Both the position numbers and the translations under genes were made by a program. A DNA stretch of 64,000 bases from Dehalococcoidia bacterium (GTDB taxonomy: Bacteria; Chloroflexota; Dehalococcoidia; Lucifugimonadales; Lucifugimonadaceae): NCBI GenBank assembly GCA_012959765.1, contig DUCO01000010.1, positions 36,396-100,395 of the forward strand. The letters are read 5' to 3'. This document shows positions 37,015 to 45,541 of this stretch, piece by piece. The notes below the pieces were generated by a model that saw only the letters and a list, made by a program, of their open reading frames with translations, made no database searches and was not told the origin of the DNA. Positions within the stretch are counted from its first letter, which is position 1, and every line of letters starts with the position of its first letter.

Positions 37015-38139
37015 ATGCTTCAGCAAATTACTAAAAAAGTCTTTTCAGGCCAGCGAATCACGAGCGAAGAGGGCCTGTGGTTGATTCAGGAAGCCGAGCT
37101 GTTAGATCTGGCTCCGTTGGCCGACTTCTGGCGTCAGCGCCACAACCCGAACAAGAAAGTTTCGTACGTAGTCGACACCAACCTCAACTACACGAATCTT
37201 TGTGACGCCTTCTGTTCGTTCTGTGCGTTCTACCGCACTGATCCTAACGACCCATCCGCTTACACGTACACGGTCGATCAGATCATGGGCAAGATCGAGC
37301 GTGCTCGCAAGAACGGCGTTCGAACGGTGTTGATGCAGGGCGGCCTAAATTCAGAACTCCAACTCGACTACTACGTTGAAATGGTTACCGAAACGAAGAA
37401 ACGTTTTCCTGACGTGACACCGCACTACTGGTCCGCTCCTGAGATCGTTAGGATGACCGAGGTCTCAGAGATGGACTACGAGCAGGTGTTTACAGCACTC
37501 TGGGACGCCGGACAGCGTTCGATGCCCGGTGGTGGTTCAGAGATCCTCTCGAACGAGGTGAAGGCCACTGTGTCGAGATTCAAGCCGAAGGACACCGTTG
37601 ACCAGTGGACTGAAGTTCACGAAGCAGCTCACAAAATTGGCTTCAAGACGACCGCGACGATGATGTATGGTCATGTCGAAAAAGATCATCACGTTATCGA
37701 GTCGCTGGAACATATCAGGCGTGTTCAGGACGAGGCTCTGAAAAACGGCAATGACGGTGGTTTCACGGCGTTTATTCCGTGGTCCTACAAGAAGGACAAC
37801 ACTGCGCTGGCGAAGATGGTTGAAGAAGAGGCAGGGCCCAACCAGTACCTCAGGATCATTGCGATATCACGGATCATGCTCGACAACATTCCGCACATCC
37901 AGGCATCGTGGTTCTCGGAAGGCAAAAAGACCGGTCAGATCGCACTACGATTTGGTGCCGATGACTTTGGCGGCACTCTGTTCGACGAGAACGTCATGCT
38001 TGCTGCCGGGTTCTATAACCGAACGACCGAAGATGAAGTGCGAGAGATGATCTCGGAAGCGGGATACTCGCCGATTCAACGGCTCACAAACTACGAAATC
38101 GTCGAAGGCTCAGATGCTGAGCTGGCTCCAATCAAGTAA
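37015..38139 (+). CDS. mqnC: Cyclic dehypoxanthine futalosine synthase (radical SAM)
   Basis: 374 residues; homologous to mqnE over the whole length but distinct. CDAFCSFCAF (CxxxCxxC) near residue 64 binds the 4Fe-4S cluster; further segments TVLMQGGLNSELQLDYY, RSMPGGGSEILSNEV and TTATMMYGHVE are conserved in MqnC. It cyclises dehypoxanthine futalosine to the bicyclic precursor cleaved by MqnD. ATG 37015 with GAAGAAA just before it. Follows mqnA after 23 bases. Confidence 0.95.
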   Translation: MLQQITKKVFSGQRITSEEGLWLIQEAELLDLAPLADFWRQRHNPNKKVSYVVDTNLNYTNLCDAFCSFCAFYRTDPNDPSAYTYTVDQIMGKIERARKNGVRTVLMQGGLNSELQLDYYVEMVTETKKRFPDVTPHYWSAPEIVRMTEVSEMDYEQVFTALWDAGQRSMPGGGSEILSNEVKATVSRFKPKDTVDQWTEVHEAAHKIGFKTTATMMYGHVEKDHHVIESLEHIRRVQDEALKNGNDGGFTAFIPWSYKKDNTALAKMVEEEAGPNQYLRIIAISRIMLDNIPHIQASWFSEGKKTGQIALRFGADDFGGTLFDENVMLAAGFYNRTTEDEVREMISEAGYSPIQRLTNYEIVEGSDAELAPIK

Positions 38140-38169
38140 CTCAAAACTAACTCATTAACAAGAAACATC

Positions 38170-39072
38170 ATGACTATCAACGACAACACGATCACCTTTG
38201 GGCACAGTCCTGACGCAGACGATGCGTTTATGTTTTTTGCGATGGAAAAGAAGATTGTGGAGATTCCGGGCTACTCGCTCGCTCACCACATGGAGGACAT
38301 CGAGTCGCTCAACGTACTGGCCGAAACGGGGAAGCTCCCTGTGACTGCTATCTCGGCCGCACGGTACCCGGATGTTGCCAAGCACTACAGGATCATGTCG
38401 TGCGGATCGTCGATCGGCCGCAACTACGGTCCGATGGTTGTGTCGGTTGAGCCGATGACAGAGGCTGATCTCGAGGGAAAACGAGTTGCAGCTCCGGGAC
38501 GATTCACCACTTCATGGCTGTTGTTCCAGATTTTCGGACCGAAGAATTGCGTACCTGTATTCGTCGATTTTGACGACGTGGGCCCGGCTGTTGAAGAGGG
38601 TCGTGCTGATGTCGGGATTCTGCTTCATGAAGGTCAGATCTTGTACGAAAAACTGGGTTTTCACGGAATTATGAGCCTCGGGGAAAAATGGCACGAGGCA
38701 ACGGGCTTACCGATCCCGCTGGGGGTTGATCTTGTCAGTCGCCACATTGGCGATGAACTGGCACAGACTATCGCTGATGCGTCGCTCGAAAGCATTGTCT
38801 ACGCCCGAAATCATGAAGATGACGCGCTTGAGTACGCTCTGGGATTTGGCCGGGGTATCGACCCTGAAGACGGGAAGAAGTTCGTTCGCATGTACGTCAA
38901 CGACGATACCATCGACATGGGCGAAGAGGGCAGGGAAGCTCTAACCAAGCTGTTTACGATGGCGGTTGAGCGTGGTGTGCTGGCCGATTTGCCTGAACTC
39001 GACATTGTCCAGGCAAAGCAACCAGATCAAACGGGCGCTAGCGATCGGGGGAAATCCCCAAAAGCACCCTAA
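38170..39072 (+). CDS. mqnD: 1,4-Dihydroxy-6-naphthoate synthase
   Basis: 300 residues. HSPDADDAFMF at the start, SAARYPDVA near 60 and GRFTTSWLLFQIFG near 112 are MqnD hallmarks; the fold is shared with MqnA. It splits the cyclic futalosine product to 1,4-dihydroxy-6-naphthoate. The last 25 residues are charged and variable. The TAA shares bases with the opposite-strand stop of the receiver gene (CTAA at 39069-39072). Confidence 0.94.
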   Translation: MTINDNTITFGHSPDADDAFMFFAMEKKIVEIPGYSLAHHMEDIESLNVLAETGKLPVTAISAARYPDVAKHYRIMSCGSSIGRNYGPMVVSVEPMTEADLEGKRVAAPGRFTTSWLLFQIFGPKNCVPVFVDFDDVGPAVEEGRADVGILLHEGQILYEKLGFHGIMSLGEKWHEATGLPIPLGVDLVSRHIGDELAQTIADASLESIVYARNHEDDALEYALGFGRGIDPEDGKKFVRMYVNDDTIDMGEEGREALTKLFTMAVERGVLADLPELDIVQAKQPDQTGASDRGKSPKAP

Positions 39073-39413
39073 GACAGGATATTTTCCAGGTCAGTTAGCG
39101 TGAATGGTTTGGGCATAAAGGCGTCGGCACCGAGTGCCATGAGACCGTCGAGCTTAGCCGGTTGAGCGTGAGCGCTCATCACTATTACTCGGTCTGGACG
39201 TTGGTATTTGCCCGTACGAAGCGCTCGTAGAACCTCATAACCGTCGACTTTTGGCATCATCAAATCTAGAAGCAGTGTACCGAACTTGCGTTCCTCGATT
39301 GCGTCGAGCGCGGCATGGACGTTGAACACGGTTACTTCGCCGTTGTTGCCTAACTCTTCGAGCATGGCAACAACGGCGTCTCGCGTTGCCATGTCATCTT
39401 CGGCTACTAGCAC
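39069..39413 (-). CDS. Stand-alone response-regulator receiver domain
   Basis: 114 residues, only a CheY-like receiver. Acidic pocket EDD at 5-7, phospho-acceptor Asp50 in LLLDLMMPKVDG, Ser in VIVMSAHA near 79 and Lys in MPKPFTL near 101. No output domain. GTG start with GGAG eight bases before. It probably relays phosphate to, or competes for, an unknown histidine kinase; none is in the window. A second receiver gene lies upstream on the same strand. Confidence 0.92.
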   Translation of the reverse strand: MLVAEDDMATRDAVVAMLEELGNNGEVTVFNVHAALDAIEERKFGTLLLDLMMPKVDGYEVLRALRTGKYQRPDRVIVMSAHAQPAKLDGLMALGADAFMPKPFTLTDLENILS

Positions 39414-39556
39414 TTATTCCGCTCCTAATTGCGGTCGCTTAATGCAAGGCGACTTACTTTGAAAGGCACTTTCAATTCGTGCCTGAAATGTATTCGTAAG
39501 AGTATTACGGACTAATCCCAGAATTGATTCAGTTGGGATTCTGCCGGCAAACCTGT

Positions 39557-39913
39557 TCAATCGAATAGCGCTTCCTTTAGCTGATCGAGTTTGAACGGTT
39601 TTGAAAGAACTCGATCGATGCCGATGTGTTCCATGTACTGGTCGTCAACTGGGTTAGTGTGACCAGTCATCAAAACAACCCTCGGTGGGCGTGTGATCTC
39701 AGGGTCTTTTCGGATGGCTTCAAGGACTTCCATGCCACTTTCCGAAGGCAGCACAAGATCGACCAGTACGAGATCGGGTGACAGCTGTTTGAGGCCTTCG
39801 ATACCTTTGATGCCGTCTTCGGCAAAATGCACGTCGAAATCGCCCAGAAAATCGAGCCCCGCGTCAACGGGGTAACGAATCGACTTTTCATCGTCGATTA
39901 CAAGGATTCGTAT
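39557..39913 (-). CDS. Second stand-alone receiver domain, no standard start codon
   Basis: 118 residues if read from ATA 39913: IRILVIDDE at the start supplies the acidic pair (Asp7, Asp8), phospho-Asp52 is in VLVDLVLPSESG, Thr in VVLMTGHT and Lys in VLSKPF. In this frame no ATG, GTG or TTG occurs between the TAA at 39916-39914 and an internal GTG at 39832, and starting there would lose the acidic pocket. The ATA is preceded by CAGG at a spacing of five bases, and ATG in its place would give the canonical MRILVIDDE. So either ATA is used, or a point change (or GTG-TAA nonsense at codon 2) has damaged the gene. Confidence 0.75.
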   Translation of the reverse strand: MRILVIDDEKSIRYPVDAGLDFLGDFDVHFAEDGIKGIEGLKQLSPDLVLVDLVLPSESGMEVLEAIRKDPEITRPPRVVLMTGHTNPVDDQYMEHIGIDRVLSKPFKLDQLKEALFD

Positions 39914-40103
39914 TTACACCTGTTCGCTCAAATGGTCAACGCTGTAATGTGGTTAGGGGTTACGTAATGAGACTTATCAATTTCGATACCGCCGAGAGTA
40001 TACGTCGGCTGATAGCGAAAGAATGAGTTTTCGATGTGGATGATCGAACAAAATACCCACTGAACACCAATTAACACCATCTGTTTACTCGAAAGTTGAG
40101 AAT

Positions 40104-40889
40104 TTGAGGCAACCCACAGGCCAACGACAATCTTTTGCAGCGACCATAAGTGGATCGCCGGCAACGAGCACTATCGTCGTTCTTAATATCTTGTTTTATC
40201 TCGGTGTACTGGCGACTGGCGGCTCGAACACTCAGAACCTGATCAACTGGGGCGCCAAGTTCGGACCGTACATAGCTGAAGGCGAGTACTGGCGGCTATT
40301 TATGCCGATGTTCCTTCACGTGGGCCTGTTCCACCTGGCGACCAATTTGTTTGGTCTGGTCATATTTGGTTCTACGGTCGAGAAAGTGTTCGGGTCGGTC
40401 AAGTTTTCAGCTATTTATTTGACCGCCGGCGTAATGGGCAACGCGGTTAGCTACCTTGCCGGGCCAAATCCCGGAGTTGGTGCCAGTGGCGCCGTATTCG
40501 GGATACTCGGGGCGTTTGGCATGTACCTTCTGCTGAATCGCAGGATTTTGGGTCAGATGGGAAGGCAGCAGTTCACTTCTATTGGAGTGATTGTCGGGAT
40601 CAACGTGGTACTGGGCCTATCTACTTCAGGAATCGACACTGCTGCTCACTTTGGGGGATTGATTGCCGGCGGAATCGTTGCCTGGTTGATTGCGCCACGT
40701 CAGCGCCTGTTCGAAGTCGAAACCCCGTTCAACTTTGGTCCACCTCGAATGGCGATGCGAAGTGCTAGCCAACCGGCATCAAGGCTAGTTGTTGCAATTG
40801 TTCTGGTACTTGCGATCTCTGCTGCCATCGTATTGTTTGAAACGGGAACCTACACGACCAACATTCTCGGTCATAAGATCCCGGGATAG
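40104..40889 (+). CDS. Rhomboid-family intramembrane serine protease
   Basis: 261 residues, six to seven membrane helices. Catalytic Ser is in GASGAVFG near 131, and the His in DTAAHFGGLIAG near 182 completes the dyad; the HVGLFHLATNLFGL segment near 72-85 carries the conserved His and Asn of helix 2. It cleaves transmembrane segments of other membrane proteins. TTG start. The cytosolic tail beyond 200 ends in an extra membrane helix. Confidence 0.92.
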   Translation: MRQPTGQRQSFAATISGSPATSTIVVLNILFYLGVLATGGSNTQNLINWGAKFGPYIAEGEYWRLFMPMFLHVGLFHLATNLFGLVIFGSTVEKVFGSVKFSAIYLTAGVMGNAVSYLAGPNPGVGASGAVFGILGAFGMYLLLNRRILGQMGRQQFTSIGVIVGINVVLGLSTSGIDTAAHFGGLIAGGIVAWLIAPRQRLFEVETPFNFGPPRMAMRSASQPASRLVVAIVLVLAISAAIVLFETGTYTTNILGHKIPG

Positions 40890-40932
40890 AACGTTTCTCT
40901 GGTTGTATGTATACTGTTGGGGTCTACTCACT

Positions 40933-40951
40933 ATTGATATCAAGTATCAAT
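40933..40951. promoter_or_regulatory. Putative Zur/Fur box upstream of the zinc-uptake operon
   Basis: ATTGATA (40933-40939) and TATCAAT (40945-40951) form a perfect 7-bp inverted repeat with a five-base centre, A+T-rich and 19 bp long like Fur/Zur boxes. It lies 16 bases before the regulator start and 17 bases after a -10-like TATACT (40910-40915), where binding would block transcription. Autoregulation with metal is the likely role. Confidence 0.6.
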
Positions 40952-40967
40952 TAAGAGCTAAGCCAAG

Positions 40968-41441
40968 ATGCCACCAGTCACAGCCGATCCAGTCGAAGTA
41001 AATCTCATCAACGCACTGGAAGATCGCGGTCTTCGCAGGACTGCCGCACGATCTGCAGTGACGGACCGGATCGAGCGGGTTAGCGATGCTTTCACTGCCG
41101 AACAGCTGTGTCGCGAGCTGCCTGATGTTGGCAGGGCGACGGTGTACCGAACGATTCGGCATCTGGTTGATGCTGGCGCACTATGTAAGCTTCCCATTCT
41201 CGATGGCGCACCGATGTACAGCATTGCCCGTATAGAGCATCATCACCACACAATCTGTTCTCGCTGTGGGGCGGTAGGTGAGTTCCGGCATTCGACCGTT
41301 GAGCGAGTGATGAGATCGCTTGAAAAAGAGATCGATGGCGACATAGTCGGACACCGTATGGAAATATTCATCACCTGCAGTTCTTGCCTCGCCAAATCCG
41401 AAATCAATAGTAGTTCAGGTAATTCAAGTGTCAGCATCTGA
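40968..41441 (+). CDS. zur: Fur-family metalloregulator, probably Zur
   Basis: 157 residues. Winged helix about 15-80 (FTAEQLCRELPDVGRATVYRTIRHLVDAG), dimer/metal part with HHHHTICSRCGAVGEF and CSSC, giving the structural Cys4 zinc site and a His-rich sensory site. Co-transcription with zinc-type ABC transporter genes points to Zur, repressing uptake when zinc is plentiful; Fur or Mur/PerR activity cannot be excluded. Its end overlaps the next start by 14 bases. A box-like palindrome lies upstream. Confidence 0.88.
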   Translation: MPPVTADPVEVNLINALEDRGLRRTAARSAVTDRIERVSDAFTAEQLCRELPDVGRATVYRTIRHLVDAGALCKLPILDGAPMYSIARIEHHHHTICSRCGAVGEFRHSTVERVMRSLEKEIDGDIVGHRMEIFITCSSCLAKSEINSSSGNSSVSI

Positions 41442-42285
41442 ACCAAGTGATTCATCTGTTATCGCGCCGAAAAATGAGACTGAGTCTCAAAACATTCAAA
41501 CGCACTCAGGAATCGCTCTGAGCCCCGATCAGGTGCCGATACGATTCGAGGAAGCCTGGTTTAGTTACAACTCTGAACCGGTTGTACGTGACATTAATTT
41601 TTCTATAACGCCCGGCGAGTTTGCAGCAATTCTGGGTCCAAACGGCTCTGGCAAAACGACGCTAATGAAGCTGGCGCTGGGGTTAATCAAACCGACCTCA
41701 GGTCGAGTACTACTGTTTGGTGAACCAGCGGAACATTTCAAAGATTGGCACCGTGTTGGATATGTGCCGCAGCGTACACAGGCGACGGAGTCTAGGTTCC
41801 CGGCATCGGTTCGAGAAATCGTGAACTTCGGATCGTATTCAGGCTTTAGCCCGCTGGCGTTTTTCAAACGCGACAAGTCGAGTCGGGTTGACGAAGCTAT
41901 GGAGGTGGCAGGTATTCAGCACCTTGCCGATCGACGAGTTTCTGATCTATCGGTTGGACAGCAGCAGCGAATGTTGATTGCCCGATCTCTTGTGAGACGC
42001 CCGGATCTGCTGGTTATGGACGAACCAGTGGCTGGAGTTGACGCGGCGGGTGAAGATCAGTTCCACAACATGGTGCGCAAGTTGAATCGTCATCTCGGAA
42101 TCACGATCGTCATGGTGTCTCACGACATCGGCGCTGTGATGCGCGAAGCAACTACGATCGCATGTATTAACCGGGACATCGTCTTTCACGGTCCCGTTCA
42201 CCAGCTCGATGCACAGGCTCTTTCAAGCCTTTACGGATTTCCGGTCGATGTGCTCATGCATGACCCAGAGCACACTCACAGGTAG
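41428..42285 (+). CDS. znuC: Zinc/manganese ABC transporter ATP-binding subunit
   Basis: 285 residues: Walker A GPNGSGKTT near 72, Q loop VPQRTQ, signature LSVGQQQR near 175, Walker B LLVMDEP near 195 and the H loop VSHD. About 40 residues precede the ABC domain. GTG start inside the zur end. It energises import by the next gene product, a metal-type permease. No substrate-binding protein (ZnuA) gene is adjacent, which is unusual. Confidence 0.92.
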   Translation: MSASEPSDSSVIAPKNETESQNIQTHSGIALSPDQVPIRFEEAWFSYNSEPVVRDINFSITPGEFAAILGPNGSGKTTLMKLALGLIKPTSGRVLLFGEPAEHFKDWHRVGYVPQRTQATESRFPASVREIVNFGSYSGFSPLAFFKRDKSSRVDEAMEVAGIQHLADRRVSDLSVGQQQRMLIARSLVRRPDLLVMDEPVAGVDAAGEDQFHNMVRKLNRHLGITIVMVSHDIGAVMREATTIACINRDIVFHGPVHQLDAQALSSLYGFPVDVLMHDPEHTHR

Positions 42286-42290
42286 TTCGA

Positions 42291-43208
42291 ATGCCAGAAA
42301 TCTTTCAATATGAATTCATGAACAGGGCAATAATTGCTTCTGTTCTGGTTGGTTCAACCGCTCCTGCATTTGGTGTTTTCCTGGTTCTTCGGCGCCTTTC
42401 ACTGATCGCCGATACTCTTTCTCACGTTGCACTGGCCGGAGTGGCGATAGCGCTGCTCACGAAAACGTTCGCTCCGATCATAGCCCTGGCAGCGACGACG
42501 GGAGCTGCCGTTTCGATTGAAGAACTGCGAATGCGCCGATTACTGCCGGGCGATGCTGCGCTGGCAGTGTTTTTGTATGGGGCTCTGGCGGTGGCTGTGG
42601 TCTTGATCAGCATTGCTGATGGTTTCAACAGCACGCTCTTCTCGTACCTGTTCGGAAACGTTCTGACCGTGACTCAAACAGATCTGTGGTGGATGGGGAC
42701 GCTTGCCGTAGTGATTGCTCTGTTCATGCTGATGTTTAGTTCCGAGCTGGCGCAGATAACTTTCGATCCCGATCTGGCGAAGATAAACGGGGTTCGGGTT
42801 CACCTGTTGAATCTCGGGCTGGCAGTGCTCACGGGCGCGACGATTACTGTTTCGATGCGGGTGGTAGGGGTGCTTCTTGTTGGAGCACTCATCGTAATTC
42901 CGGTCTTGATTAGCCTGCGGATTACCAAAGGTCTGACTCGCACCGTGATCACTTCATCGGTTGTTGGAATATTTGTTTCGGTGGTTGGGATGGTTACGTC
43001 CTACTACGCCGATATTGCACCCGGTGGAAGTGTGGTTCTGACCGCAATCGTTTTGCTTGTACTTGTTGAATTCGGGGCGTTCGTGAGGCGGGTGAATGGG
43101 AGGACGAGTCATCGCAACTGCGTTGATTCGCACAGTCACGAGCATGAATCGCATGCTCATGGGGTGGGCGATGAATCAGATGACCACGAACTGCATTCTC
43201 ACCGCTAA
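42291..43208 (+). CDS. znuB: Zinc/manganese ABC transporter permease with His-rich tail
   Basis: 305 residues, ABC-3 family, about eight to nine membrane helices (LRRLSLIADTLSHVALAGVA near 30-49 is the conserved loop that contacts the ATPase). The C-terminal 32 residues after the last helix carry nine His with Asp/Glu between them, a likely cytosolic metal-binding tail that could sense or buffer zinc. AGGTAG lies five bases before ATG. Its TAA directly abuts the opposite-strand stop of the MFS gene. Confidence 0.92.
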   Translation: MPEIFQYEFMNRAIIASVLVGSTAPAFGVFLVLRRLSLIADTLSHVALAGVAIALLTKTFAPIIALAATTGAAVSIEELRMRRLLPGDAALAVFLYGALAVAVVLISIADGFNSTLFSYLFGNVLTVTQTDLWWMGTLAVVIALFMLMFSSELAQITFDPDLAKINGVRVHLLNLGLAVLTGATITVSMRVVGVLLVGALIVIPVLISLRITKGLTRTVITSSVVGIFVSVVGMVTSYYADIAPGGSVVLTAIVLLVLVEFGAFVRRVNGRTSHRNCVDSHSHEHESHAHGVGDESDDHELHSHR

Positions 43209-44504
43209 TTAATTTTGCTGTGGTTCGTTTACCGCTGTTTGATCGGGTGCTTTTGCCAGCGCGAAACTACCGATCGAGATCACAAGCAGCACGATGGTGA
43301 TCATGAACATCTGGTCATACTTGCCTGTTGAGTCGAAGATCATTCCCGCAAGTATCGGGCCGAAGAAAACCGGAATCGTGACTGACATTCTTGTGAGGCC
43401 CATAATTCTGCCGAACTGTTTCAGGCCGAACATGTCGAATATGATCAGCGGGGTGAGCGCACCAACTCCTCCCATTCCGAGCCCAAACACGACTATCGCA
43501 CCCCATGTGATGAGTGATCCGCCCGAGAAGAGCAAAACTGAGAGTCCGATTCCTTGAAGGATCATGATCAAAATGAACGCTACTCGGGCGGTGATTGATT
43601 CGCTCAGCCGACCGAAAATCAGCTTGCTTGATGCGGCGAACACAGCAAGAACGATCATCATTGTGGCCGCGATGCCTCTGCTGAACCCGACCTGCTCAAG
43701 ATGGGGGACCATCTGACTCACAACACCGGTCCGAACAAACTGTTGAAGAGTCATGCCTACCACCAGAAACCAGAACGCCGATGTACGCATCGCGGCGGAT
43801 GCAGTCAGTCCTTTATTAAAGTCGTCGCTTGCCTCTTCGCCGTTTTCTGCAGGAGCCCATCGTTTTTGCTGTTCTTTTTTTACGTCTTCGGCGTTGTCGC
43901 GAATCACAAGCAACACCAGCATCGCCATGCCAACAAGAGCAATTCCCATCAAGCCCCATGTCCAGCGCCAGCCTACAACTCCGATCAGAATCGCGACGAC
44001 TGGAACCGCAATACCACTGCCGATATTGTTTCCTGAAGTCACGATTCCCATCATGCGGCCGCGGGCTTTTGGGAACCATGTGAGAACGAGTCGACCGGCG
44101 GGCATCATCGTTGCACCCGGGGTGCCGGCGAATATCACTGCGCTGAAGAGGTAGAACTGCCATAGCTCGGTCATTACAGAGCGGAGTAAAAATCCAATAG
44201 CCACCAGCAGAATGGATCCAGCCATCGTCCATTTGGCACCGATGCGATCCATCAATCCGCCTATGACTGGAGACAGGAACCCGGTCACAATTCCGATGCT
44301 AAGCGCTACGTTGACCTGGGTTCTTGACCAGCCAAATTCCTGTTCAAGGGGCTCGATGAAGAACCCGAAAGTGAACTGAACTGTGCCAAGTACAGCACCG
44401 ATGGACAGTGCTGACGCTCCGATGATGTACCAGCCGCGATAGATACCGCTTCGTTTCGGCGGTTGATCGACGATAGGTGGATTTTCTTGACTTGAATCGG
44501 TGAT
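43209..44504 (-). CDS. MFS transporter (oxalate/monocarboxylate type), apparent ATC start
   Basis: The frame encodes a 12-helix MFS protein of 431 residues if read from ATC 44504: TDSSQENPP, then RGWYIIGASALSIGAV (helix 1), FGFFIEPLEQEFGWSR and GLMDRIGAKWTMAG. This N terminus with WSR after helix 1 is typical of the family, so the protein surely starts near 44504 and not at the internal GTG 44288. But no ATG, GTG or TTG occurs in frame between TAG 44519-44517 and 44288. GGAG stands seven bases before ATC, the normal spacing. Use of ATC, or a changed ATG, are the options. Confidence 0.82.
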   Translation of the reverse strand: MTDSSQENPPIVDQPPKRSGIYRGWYIIGASALSIGAVLGTVQFTFGFFIEPLEQEFGWSRTQVNVALSIGIVTGFLSPVIGGLMDRIGAKWTMAGSILLVAIGFLLRSVMTELWQFYLFSAVIFAGTPGATMMPAGRLVLTWFPKARGRMMGIVTSGNNIGSGIAVPVVAILIGVVGWRWTWGLMGIALVGMAMLVLLVIRDNAEDVKKEQQKRWAPAENGEEASDDFNKGLTASAAMRTSAFWFLVVGMTLQQFVRTGVVSQMVPHLEQVGFSRGIAATMMIVLAVFAASSKLIFGRLSESITARVAFILIMILQGIGLSVLLFSGGSLITWGAIVVFGLGMGGVGALTPLIIFDMFGLKQFGRIMGLTRMSVTIPVFFGPILAGMIFDSTGKYDQMFMITIVLLVISIGSFALAKAPDQTAVNEPQQN

Positions 44505-44899
44505 TCGATTGCTCCGCTAGCAGGTCGTCTGACTGTTCTTTGAAACTCTGTTTGGCCGAGTAGATGACCGTAACTTGCGAGATAGTACATCTCACCCAAT
44601 GCGCATGTTCGTTCGGTTACGGTTTTGCCAGGTTCTGTCAGAACTCAGTGTCGGCGCAGAATAGCATCATCCCTCATTTGATGAGGAGATCTGTTCATGT
44701 CCTGTCCACATTGCCTGTCTTCGGTTCGGCGAGAAGCTGGCGCACGTGCGTATCAAAAGTAGGTTGCCTCACGAATTTACAGCGTTACAGCTGCTTATTT
44801 GGCGAAACCAAATTCGTCATTGTCAGTAGGTCGAGTTGGAATCAGGTCGATTTAGGAGTCGCTCAGAACTGCTGATTCCCACTTAGGGTGGGACGCGAA
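44505..44899. other. Intergenic region between the MFS gene and tmRNA
   Basis: About 395 bases that must contain the MFS promoter. Frames of 60-100 codons exist on both strands but none has a recognisable family or ribosome site. Nothing else is seen apart from the tmRNA terminator at its edge. Confidence 0.4.
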
Positions 44900-44927
44900 C
44901 AGGCCCCACCCAATCGGATGAGGCCTG
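44900..44927 (-). terminator. tmRNA terminator hairpin
   Basis: On the minus strand CAGGCCTCATCC pairs with GGGTGGGGCCTG over 12 positions (three G-U pairs) around a GATT loop, starting 14 bases after the tmRNA 3' end. Only two T residues follow, but stem stability is high. Confidence 0.7.
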
Positions 44928-44941
44928 CTGCTTTGTGTTCT

Positions 44942-45294
44942 TGGTGGAGACGGGGGAGAGTTGAACTCCCCGTCCAGGAAGGGTCCCGGTTTGACTTCTA
45001 CGAGCGTAGCCGTCGGTGGTTATCTCATCGCCGCGCCCGCCCCATCGGCGTAGCAAGTGCGGCGACCAGCTAGTGGAGCCTTAGTTGTTTGTCACTAGCT
45101 ACCCAAACAACGCAGTCCGACATTTCATCTCTCGATCCTAACCCGTCAGACGTGGGGTAGGTCGAAAGTCGCTGCCCTTAGGCTGCGAGAGCGAATTCAC
45201 GTTCGCCGTTTATGTTTTTGCCGCTTTTTACGTGGTGCACGGCGCCACGGCCCGCAATCGAGCGGTGATCTCCCTGTCGAAACCACGCGTCCCC
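44942..45294 (-). ncRNA. ssrA: Transfer-messenger RNA (tmRNA)
   Basis: About 353 nt. The 5' end GGGGACGCGTGGTTTCGAC and the 3' end with TTCAACTCTCCCCGTCTCCACCA (shown in parts: T arm GAGTTGAACTC region, then CGTCTCC and ACCA) pair as the tRNA-like domain. The tag frame at 45225-45181 reads SGKNINGEREFALAA followed by TAA 45180-45178; the ALAA end is the usual protease signal. The resume codon is inferred as AGC or the GGC after it. It rescues stalled ribosomes with SmpB, encoded 2.4 kb away. Confidence 0.95.
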
Positions 45295-45541
45295 AAGTAC
45301 ACAACTAAGTCTACAGCGTTGAACGCTAGCGGAGAATGGTGATTAATACGAAGGGCAGGGGAATACATTCAGCGACCGACCATCACATCCAATTCAAATT
45401 ATCGTGGTCAAGGTTTGAATTAGTTTGCTGCAGTCGCAAATTCATTTATATAGGTAGTGCGAGACTTAGAATCTAGTCGCTACCATCATAAAATTTGTTC
45501 ACTCAGACAATCGACAACAAAGCCACAAAGTCCGCTCAAAC

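Noticed and set aside
44564..44875. Plus-strand frame of 103 codons
   Set aside because: No motif, no ribosome site, and it covers the probable start region of the opposite MFS gene.
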